Position numbers and translations under genes: made by a program. Positions 1 through 4,841 of a DNA stretch of 6,096 nucleotides are shown here, piece after piece (position 1 is the stretch's first letter; the number at the start of each line of letters is the position of its first letter). The stretch comes from Collinsella sp. (GTDB lineage Bacteria; Actinomycetota; Coriobacteriia; Coriobacteriales; Coriobacteriaceae), in NCBI GenBank assembly GCA_022728415.1, contig JAIJJM010000141.1, forward strand, positions 1 through 6,096, written 5' to 3'. The notes beneath the pieces were generated by a model, which did not search any database, was not told the origin of the DNA, and saw nothing but the letters and a program-made list of their open reading frames with translations.

Positions 1-128
1 CCGAACCCGCTCTCGTAGGCGTCGACGCCGTCGGTCGGTTCCTGCACGGCCGTCATGGTGCCGGGCATGGGCCCGTCGTTCCCGGCCGGCTTCCTCTTCC
101 TCGCCCTCGAGGACTTGTTCCTGCTCAT
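1..128 (-). CDS. Possible 5' end of an unidentified gene, running off the left edge
   Basis: Reading the minus strand from an ATG at 128, the frame stays open for 42 codons to the window edge. The start MSRNKSSRARKRKPAG is very basic, followed by a Pro/Gly-rich stretch, two further in-frame Met codons, and then EPTDGVDAYESGF. I do not recognise the protein. There is no convincing Shine-Dalgarno sequence before the ATG at 128; instead that ATG lies in the loop of a perfect 10-bp inverted repeat (112-138). Either in-frame Met (codons 21 or 25) could be the true start. The GC-rich composition matches the IS-containing flanks. The opposite strand is also open here (55-348), but that reading crosses the non-coding stretch and the IS256 end and looks like a shadow. 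With only 42 codons and no recognised motif, this could equally be non-coding. Confidence 0.28.
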   Translation of the reverse strand, partial: MSRNKSSRARKRKPAGNDGPMPGTMTAVQEPTDGVDAYESGF

Positions 129-138
129 GGAACAAGTC
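112..138. repeat. Perfect 10-bp inverted repeat with 7-nt loop over a possible start codon
   Basis: The arm GACTTGTTCC (112-121) is the exact reverse complement of GGAACAAGTC (129-138), with a 7-base loop TGCTCAT (122-128). Read on the minus strand, the loop is ATGAGCA, so the candidate start codon of the gene at 128 sits at its beginning. No U-run follows on either strand, so it does not look like an intrinsic terminator. It could be an mRNA hairpin affecting initiation, a protein-binding palindrome, or a recombination or IS-end remnant. Confidence 0.6.
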
Positions 139-165
139 AACACGAAAAGTCAAGCACCCGGACGA

Positions 166-186
166 ATTAACGACGAAAACGTTAAT
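166..186. promoter_or_regulatory. 7-bp spaced palindrome, possible operator
   Basis: ATTAACG (166-172) is repeated inverted as CGTTAAT (180-186) around a 7-base spacer, a perfect dyad of operator size. It lies about 40 bp upstream of the minus-strand ATG at 128, a position compatible with a regulator site. TTGACT-like hexamers occur between the two (around 135-155, minus strand), but no good -10 box accompanies them. The dyad is seen directly; its role as an operator is inference. Confidence 0.35.
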
Positions 187-324
187 CACACCCCAACACG
201 CAAGACGGGAGTAAGCCCCACCCTGGATTTAAGACACACTTTTCTTTACTTAACCCCCTTTCCTCGTCGGCTTCCAATGCTCGGACGCGACGAACGACAT
301 GGGATGAGGATGTTCGGTGGTAGT
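187..324. other. Non-coding stretch left of the IS256 element
   Basis: No reading frame here resembles a protein I know. I looked specifically for the missing 3' part of the ISL3 transposase found on the far side of the IS256 element. I could not find it on the minus strand, so the two flanks of the IS256 copy do not rejoin into one gene. No target-site duplication could be matched between 317-324 and 1131-1138. Confidence 0.5.
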
Positions 325-356
325 GCCCGAAAGTATGCACAAATGTGATTTCGCCC
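325..356 (+). repeat. IS256 terminal inverted repeat, left in window (transposase 3' side)
   Basis: This end starts GCCCGAAA and contains TGCACAAATGTGATT. Against the reverse complement of 1100-1130 it shares GCC-GAAA, TGC-CA and GTGATT, with a one-base gap. It lies 17 bp outside the transposase stop codon, where an IS256 end is expected. Confidence 0.65.
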
Positions 357-372
357 GTCCATGGCACGGTTA

Positions 373-1083
373 TCAGTTCGCTTCCACGAGGTTGTCATCG
401 AGGCGGGACATGTCGAGGTAGCGGCGCGTGGACCATTCGCTGGCGGCGGCGTACCGGATGCGGGCGCAGATGAGCATGAGCGCGCTGACGTTCTCCATGC
501 TCCCACCCCAGGAGCGCTTGTGCCGCACACCGTCCATGAACACATACGGCCACTCGCCCTCCAATGGGCGTTCGCGCCACGCATCGATCTCGGCGTACAC
601 TTTCCCGAGCCTGTCGCTCAATGTCTGGGAGGGTATGCGGTCGCCCCACAGAAGCTGGCTGATGTCGTCCACGCGGCGGGTGGAGACGCCGGTCAGGTAC
701 ATGTCGATCAGCGACTCCTCGATGCTCTGTTCCCTGCGGCGGTATCGTTCGATGACCGCAGACTCGAAGACCGCGCCCTTCAATTTCGGCACCTTCAATT
801 CGAGCTTGCCGACCTTGGCCGTCAGCCCGCGTTCGTAGTGACCGGCGCGAAACGCCTTCCGACCGGTCTTGCGCTCGTATCTGCCGGCGTTGGCGATCTC
901 GTCGGCCTCGGTTTCGAGCATCGCATTGACGATCTGCTCGACCCTGGTCTTGACCAAGGCATTGAGCCTGGTCTCGAACATGGCGTCGTCGAACTGTATG
1001 ATTTCCTTGGACATGGCCTCGCGCCTCTTTCCAATCGCGGTTTTCTTGTTCAGCGACTGAAAATCGTACACGGCACGGGCCAT
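373..1083 (-). pseudogene. IS256-family transposase with in-frame internal deletion
   Basis: The frame is open from ATG 1083 (preceded closely by GGAAG) to TGA at 373, giving about 236 residues against roughly 400 for the family. The N-terminal half is typical: a TRVEQIVNAMLETEADE segment, GHYERGLTAKVGKLELKVPKLKG, the STRRVDDISQLLWG block and YVFMDGVRHKRSWGG, which carries the first Asp of the DDE triad. After SMENV the sequence jumps straight to SALMLICARIRY and the family C-terminus (EWSTRRYLDMSRLDD, ending VEAN). The segment that should carry the second Asp (a VVGDR-type motif) and the catalytic Glu is missing, so the protein cannot be a working transposase. The fusion point lies near 485-505 and preserves the reading frame. 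A downstream ATG at 1014 is an alternative start. The DNA-binding half may still be made; that is inference. Confidence 0.85.
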
Positions 1084-1099
1084 GTTCTCTTCCAAGAAG

Positions 1100-1130
1100 C
1101 CCGAATCACAAAATGCGCAAGATTTCAGGC
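1100..1130 (-). repeat. IS256 terminal inverted repeat, right in window (transposase 5' side)
   Basis: Read on the minus strand from 1130, it begins GCCTGAAATCTTGCGCA and ends near the TTG GAA GAG AAC ATG start region of the transposase. It pairs imperfectly with 325-356. ISL3 coding sequence resumes immediately outside it at 1131, so it marks the element boundary. Confidence 0.65.
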
Positions 1131-1131
1131 C

Positions 1132-2206
1132 TTATCGGATGTCGAAGTGGCGCCGTGCGATCTTCTCTCCGAGTTTTGAGAATTCCGCGATGCCGCACAG
1201 GGATGCGTCCGCGGCCCACTGGCGCAGCAGGGGCGCGGCCGCATCCGCGCCCCTGCCTGAGGATTATCCCGAGGCGTTCCTTGAGCTTGTACGCGGTCCA
1301 GAGGGTCTCGTTGGTGTTCGCGACGCAGTCGAGCCGGGCGCGTTGGGCGGCGTTCAGGTCCGACTCGTTCTTCAGCAGCGCCCACCGGGCGCCCTTGATC
1401 GGGTCCCTGACGCCTTTGCGGGCCGTGCCGGACCTCCTGGTCTCGCGCCATGCGGAGCGGTCCTGACCTTGTCGAGCGCGTCGGCGGCCCGGGAGACGAT
1501 GTGGAAGCCGTCGAGGATGCGTTCGGTCTGCGGGCGCCGGCGGAACACGCACCCGTCGATCCATAGCGCCCCGTTGCCGGTGACCACCCCGATGGAGGCT
1601 CGCCGGCCGGGCGTGAGCGTCCGGAAGAACAGGTCGAAGACCTTCTCCCCGTGCCCGTCGTGCATCCGGATGACGCGCCCCCGGTCGTGGTCGATGACCA
1701 CGGTCATGTACGTGTGACCCTTCCTGTGGCTGGTCTCGTCCACGCCAATGGAACGCAACCCGTCGAACAGGCCCGCGCCCCGTTCGACGCGAAGATCGTC
1801 GGCGACGCGCTTGCGGATCGGGCCCACGCTCTTCCGGTCGACGCGCATCAGGCTGCTCACGGCGCTGCGCGTCGCATGCACGCCCGGCCAGGCGACCTGC
1901 CGTTCGAAGTCGCGCGTGTACGCGCTTTTCCTTCTCGCCCACGGCACCATCGCGACGGTCACCCCATGCTCCGCGCACGTCACGCGCACGGGCGCGTGCT
2001 CCGGCGGCAGCCTCGTGCAGTCGATGTCGAGGTGACGCCAACGGCGTGCGCCCAGACGGTCGTACCAGTGCTCCCCGCATCTGGCGTGTCGGGACGATGA
2101 CGACGTCATCACCGTTGCGATCCGTCTCGATGCGAGGCGTTCCGGCCACGACATCGGCGGGTGGATGCAGCATGCGCTTGAGCGCGCCGGCTGATATGGC
2201 GGGCAC
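1132..2206 (-). pseudogene. ISL3-family transposase, frameshifted and 3'-truncated
   Basis: It starts at GTG 2206 with AGAGGA 6 bases upstream (MPAISAGALKRMLHPPADV). Three shifts break the frame: near 2075-2085, where the Cys-rich zinc-binding part appears partly deleted (only RCGEHWYDRLG left); near 1452-1463, within DKVRT/AWRETRR; and at a C4 run (1250-1253), after KERLGIILRQG. Stitched together, the pieces follow the family in order: RRWRHLDID, CAEHGVTVAMVPWAR, a helix-turn-helix region with RKSVGPIRKRV, SIGVDETSHRKGHTY with the first catalytic Asp (codon 1738-1740), VTGNGALWIDG, ILDGFHIVSRAADALD, and KGARWALLKNESDLNAAQRARLD. In relatives I recall VTxDGA at the second acidic site; here it reads Asn (AAC, 1573-1575). 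The last ISL3 codons read GIAEFSKLGEKIARR, then HFDIR and a stop made at the junction with the IS256 end. The rest, normally about 50 more residues, is gone. Confidence 0.85.
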
Positions 2207-2437
2207 GGGCGTTCCTCTGCTTTTTCGATTCTATTTCTTGGCGGAAACAAACCTGACAGGAGAACGTCCCTTTCATACCCGCAAACAAACCAGCCCCGAC
2301 AACGCCAAGGCTCGACAGCCCACCACACAAACCGGCGAAGACTCACAAAACGTCGCCAGCCCCCGCCGTACACGTTTATTTGACCATAAACATACGCCAC
2401 GCTTGTCGATAAATAATATGGCGTGCCGCCGTCGACC
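2207..2437. other. Non-coding upstream flank of the ISL3 remnant
   Basis: No gene is supported. The stretch should contain the upstream end of the ISL3 element. A candidate is the short dyad GGCGA (2333 region) ... TCGCC (2352 region) around ACTCACAAAA, but the other element end is missing, so no inverted-repeat match can confirm it. A small hairpin is present at 2374-2391 (GTTTAT, loop TTGACC, ATAAAC). Composition shifts toward AT around 2370-2420. Confidence 0.4.
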
Positions 2438-2438
2438 G

Positions 2439-2548
2439 GTACGAGTCGGTGACTCGTGCAACGATGCGCCGACCGAATCCGTCAACGGCGCATGCGGGAC
2501 CTAACTCATATGGCGGCGCGAACCGTTCCGCGGTTCGGATGAGTTGGG
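2439..2548. other. Cluster of four inverted repeats in 110 bp, possible structured RNA or site
   Basis: Three stem-loop units follow each other, the third with two nested stems. Unit 1: ACGAGT (2441-2446) pairs with ACTCGT (2452-2457) across a 5-base loop, extendable by a G-T and a G-C pair. Unit 2: ATGCGCCG (2464-2471) pairs perfectly with CGGCGCAT (2486-2493) across 14 bases. Unit 3: the outer arms CCTAACTCAT (2500-2509) and ATGAGTTGGG (2539-2548) match at 9 of 10 positions, the exception being a G-T. Inside them CGAACCG (2519-2525) pairs perfectly with CGGTTCG (2531-2537) around TTCCG. No frame here is convincing as protein. It lies about 190 bp upstream of the ATPase start. It could be a leader or ncRNA, a recombination or replication site, or debris of an IS end; I cannot name a family. 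Confidence 0.45.
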
Positions 2549-2612
2549 ATTGGCGACGTTTCGGTGGGTTTCGCGGTGGAACTCGAAACAACTTCACAGT
2601 TCGTTGGGTTAC

Positions 2613-2645
2613 GGGACACCGGAACAGGTAGAAAACTAGTATTAT
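2613..2645 (+). promoter_or_regulatory. Weak candidate promoter for the ATPase gene
   Basis: TATTAT (2640-2645, one mismatch to TATAAT) overlaps TAGTAT (2637-2642). GGGACA at 2613-2618 matches TTGACA at four positions and sits 18 bases before TAGTAT. It lies about 90 bp upstream of the ATPase ATG. The match is poor and could be chance in a locally AT-rich stretch. Confidence 0.22.
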
Positions 2646-2654
2646 TGAACCCAA

Positions 2655-2668
2655 ACGGTGCAAACCGT
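2655..2668 (+). repeat. Small hairpin with GCAA tetraloop in the ATPase leader
   Basis: ACGGT (2655-2659) and ACCGT (2664-2668) flank GCAA, a stable GNRA-type tetraloop if transcribed. The stem has only five pairs and no U-run follows, so a terminator is unlikely. It lies between the candidate promoter and the ribosome binding site. Confidence 0.35.
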
Positions 2669-2720
2669 CTCACCATAAGAGCGGGACAAAACCAGACCAT
2701 ATCCCACTGCACAGTAGCGG

Positions 2721-2727
2721 AAGAAGG
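2721..2727 (+). promoter_or_regulatory. Ribosome binding site of the ATPase gene
   Basis: AAGAAGG ends 6 bases before the ATG at 2734, good spacing for a Shine-Dalgarno sequence. It supports this ATG as the start, as does the fact that MYISHLQLRNFMCH is the usual beginning of an ABC-type AAA ATPase, directly at the first beta strand. Confidence 0.75.
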
Positions 2728-2733
2728 TTAAGA

Positions 2734-4620
2734 ATGTATATCTCACATCTCCAGCTTAGAAATTTCATGTGTCACCACGAGCTTGATCTTGATTTCGGTA
2801 GTGGGGTGAATTATCTAGTAGGCGACAATAATTCAGGGAAAACAACTGTTCTGAGAGCGCTGCAGTATTTACATGATGGTGTTACTAAAGGACATGATAT
2901 TAGTGAATACCGGTATCATGCATTGGGCGCATCCAATGAAGAAGTTGACACAGTTCCAGTCGTTGTTACGGCTGATATCGTTTTCGAACGAAGCGAAGTG
3001 CCGCCGCAATGTCTTGCTGATGATGATCCTGAATATAACTCTAAGGCCGACGGACATTTACTTAACGACGCAGTCTATGATCCACTTTGTCCATATGTCT
3101 TTTTTGATAACAACACAAAACAGTATCTGCTTCGTGTCCGACGAAGCTCCGCTACCGTCACTTTACACAAATCTCCGAAAGGCAAGGCAAGCACGCTTGG
3201 GATTAAAGACATCGGAGTCTTCGACAATCGAAACAAGCGAGAAGATGAGTATACCAATGCTACTGGTATCTCAGCGAAGATACAGCGTCTTTTTGACCCT
3301 ATCTTTGTTTGGGCCGATGACGCTCCTGATGCAGCTGCAGATTTCGCTCCAACTAAAATCATGGGAAAGCTTATCTCAGAGGAGACGGCAAAGTTTAAGG
3401 AATCCTTACTTTGGAAAAATTTCCTTGACGCGCATAAAAAAGCATTCATCACTGGTGGCGATGGATCGGATACGGGTGGCGATGAATCGGATAAGCAAAA
3501 TGATTCTCAGCCTAGTTTACAGGAAAAGCTGAATTCAATTGCTTCAGCAATCGGCATGAGGATGAACGAACAGTATGGTGGCAGCAATGCTGTCCAGTTC
3601 GCTTTTGAGCAGCCTGATGTCTCAAATTTTGTTAAGATGGGACAAGTACTTATTCGCGAAACATCCAACGACTCATCAAATGATCAAGATATTAATTTTG
3701 GAGGTGATATTACTCCAGAAGCCGAGCTTCAGCATAAAGGCACTGGTATGCAACGAGCGTTCGCCTTAGCCGCTATTCAGATATACGCCGAACAACAACG
3801 TAAACATTCTGTCGATAAATCAGGCGAAGACAATGATGAGGATTCTGAGAAAGAACTCCCGATTATCTCATCTCTCGTAGCATTGGATGAACCAGATATG
3901 GCACTGCATCCATACGCGCAATACACGCTTGCCGGTTCTCTCCACAATAATCAGCATTGTCAATATTTCATTTCAACACATTCTCCATATATGCTCCACG
4001 GTTACTCAGACAAACAAGATACCCTTCATGTGCTATATGCAGAGTCTGGGAATCGGAAGAATCTTATATCCCCTGGTAAACTTCAAATCGTTGAAGGTAA
4101 AGATCCGTCTATTCCAGCTATCACATATTTTGCTTTCGGGATCCCGACGCCAGAATTCCATAGTGAACTGTATGGGCGAATCACCAATGTTATTGAAGAA
4201 ACTTGTCAAGAGGAGAATATCTCTGTTGCCAGTGTAGGGATAGAGATTGAAAAAGAATTTACTAATATTCCGAAAAAGAAGCGTTTTGACTCTCGCAAGC
4301 CTCAGAAAAAAGACTGTGCAACGAGAAAGGAGAACTGTAATCGATATGGTGGCAATGTCGTGGAAGAACCGTTACCGACATATGTGCGGAACTGTACAGA
4401 TCATCCTGAGTCCATCGGAAAGATGACTGATGAAGCAAAACAGCATGATGAATTTAAGGATCTTGATAACGAGTTTGACCTGAATGAACTGCATCGTTCC
4501 ATTGAATATATGCTGGAATATCTGGAGAAACATGATCCCGTCATGGTTAAATCGGGCAAACGTTTCATGCACCACAAGCCCTCGTCGGGCCCGTCATGGC
4601 GGGTGGCGGCCTTGCGGTAG
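2734..4620 (+). CDS. AAA/ABC-type ATPase, probable defence protein, C-terminus altered by IS DNA
   Basis: This 628-residue soluble ATPase belongs to the RecF/SMC-like AAA_15/AAA_21 group, whose members are often anti-phage or toxin-type proteins. The opening MYISHLQLRNF leads to Walker A GDNNSGKT (residues 30-37). A signature-like HKGTGMQRAF follows (334-343), then Walker B VALDEPD (Asp385, Glu386) with a D-loop, and the switch His in STHSP (His416). After the ATPase come FAFGIPTPEFHSELYG (466-481) and LPTYVRNCTDHPE (547-559); the latter fits the R-N-x3-H pattern of HEPN RNases and precedes a Leu-rich helical tail. No TOPRIM motif and no long coiled coil are seen. A 21-bp tandem repeat encodes an acidic Gly/Ser linker at 241-254, and a second acidic stretch lies at 364-374. 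The gene is far more AT-rich than its flanks, suggesting transfer. From about residue 612 the codons are antisense to an IS5 remnant, which supplies the stop, so the native tail is replaced. It has a good RBS and no operon partner. The defence role is inference. Confidence 0.85.
   Translation: MYISHLQLRNFMCHHELDLDFGSGVNYLVGDNNSGKTTVLRALQYLHDGVTKGHDISEYRYHALGASNEEVDTVPVVVTADIVFERSEVPPQCLADDDPEYNSKADGHLLNDAVYDPLCPYVFFDNNTKQYLLRVRRSSATVTLHKSPKGKASTLGIKDIGVFDNRNKREDEYTNATGISAKIQRLFDPIFVWADDAPDAAADFAPTKIMGKLISEETAKFKESLLWKNFLDAHKKAFITGGDGSDTGGDESDKQNDSQPSLQEKLNSIASAIGMRMNEQYGGSNAVQFAFEQPDVSNFVKMGQVLIRETSNDSSNDQDINFGGDITPEAELQHKGTGMQRAFALAAIQIYAEQQRKHSVDKSGEDNDEDSEKELPIISSLVALDEPDMALHPYAQYTLAGSLHNNQHCQYFISTHSPYMLHGYSDKQDTLHVLYAESGNRKNLISPGKLQIVEGKDPSIPAITYFAFGIPTPEFHSELYGRITNVIEETCQEENISVASVGIEIEKEFTNIPKKKRFDSRKPQKKDCATRKENCNRYGGNVVEEPLPTYVRNCTDHPESIGKMTDEAKQHDEFKDLDNEFDLNELHRSIEYMLEYLEKHDPVMVKSGKRFMHHKPSSGPSWRVAALR
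3454..3495 (+). repeat. 21-bp tandem duplication inside the ATPase gene
   Basis: Two adjacent 21-bp units (3454-3474 and 3475-3495) differ at only 2 positions. They encode GGDGSDT followed by GGDESDK, in frame, so a unit can be gained or lost without breaking the gene. The acidic, Gly-rich product looks like a flexible linker inserted between the ATPase halves. Confidence 0.85.
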
Positions 4621-4829
4621 TGCTTCATGCGGTTGAAGACCCGTTCGACCATGTTCCGCCCCTTGTACGCCTCCCCGTCGCAATCCCATGGGGCCGCACG
4701 ATTCCCCTTGGGCGGCGCGGCCATCGGGCGGCGCCCGTGGGCCGCGTCGTGCCCGGCGCCCAAGCTCGGATGGGTCTCGACGACCGTGCTTCCGCCGTCG
4801 GATGCTACGTGAACTTTGGTGTTCCGTGT
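4575..4829 (-). pseudogene. IS5-family transposase fragment (C-terminal part)
   Basis: On the minus strand the frame reads NTKVHVASDGGS (from about 4826), then PPKGNRAAPWDCDGEAYKG and RNMVERVFNRMKHYRKAATRHD (Asp at 4593-4595). The YKGRN-ERxFNRxKxxRxxATRxD block is the hallmark C-terminal region of IS5-type DDE transposases, carrying the conserved Glu. KVHVASDG resembles the segment around the first Asp, so most of the sequence between the two, with the second Asp, appears deleted. The N-terminus is absent: the fragment abuts the IS110 pseudogene near 4830-4841. After ATRHD the family similarity fades and AT-rich ATPase sequence takes over around 4565-4580. There are no terminal repeats, so this is a dead fragment. 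Its antisense strand provides the last ~15 codons and the stop of the ATPase gene. Confidence 0.75.
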
Positions 4830-4841
4830 GTTTTGATGCTC

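Larger units (their letters stand above)
325..1130 (-). mobile_element. Internally deleted IS256-family element (about 0.8 kb)
   Basis: The element is bounded by two related ends. The left end, starting GCCCGAAAGTATGCACAAA at 325, matches the reverse complement of the right end (starting GCCTGAAATCTTGCGCA at 1130) over about 26-30 bp with some mismatches and one gap. Between them lies a single minus-strand transposase frame that lacks the middle of the protein. An intact IS256-family element is usually about 1.3-1.5 kb, so roughly 0.5 kb has been lost from inside while both ends were kept. It interrupts, or at least abuts, the ISL3 pseudogene at 1131. No flanking duplication is visible, which suggests later rearrangement or an adjacent deletion. 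Confidence 0.75.

Noticed and set aside
112..138. Intrinsic terminator
   Set aside because: The stem is good, but neither side is followed by a U-run on the transcript.
361..1179. Long plus-strand open frame opposite the IS256 transposase
   Set aside because: It is the antisense of a clear transposase in GC-rich DNA. Its protein has no recognisable features and crosses both IS ends.
1651..2504. Plus-strand open frames opposite ISL3 and into the non-coding region
   Set aside because: The ISL3 motifs on the minus strand explain the coding signal, and the plus-strand products have no family resemblance.
2499..2549. Integron attC-like site
   Set aside because: ACCTAAC and GTTGGGA loosely resemble the attC outer boxes around a nested palindrome. 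The right box fails the final pyrimidine, the span (51 bp) is short, and no integrase or cassette array is present.
2439..2733. Retron-type ncRNA feeding the ATPase as effector
   Set aside because: No reverse transcriptase gene exists in the window, and the stems do not show an identifiable msr/msd layout.
2734..4620. OLD-family endonuclease (ATPase plus TOPRIM)
   Set aside because: The ATPase half would fit, but after STHSP no TOPRIM signature (conserved Glu followed by a DxD block) is visible. The C-terminal region reads FAFGIPTPEF and YVRNCTDHPE instead.
2734..4620. Rad50/SMC-type repair protein or ABC transporter ATPase
   Set aside because: There is no long coiled coil or zinc hook, and no adjacent SbcD/Mre11 or membrane permease gene.
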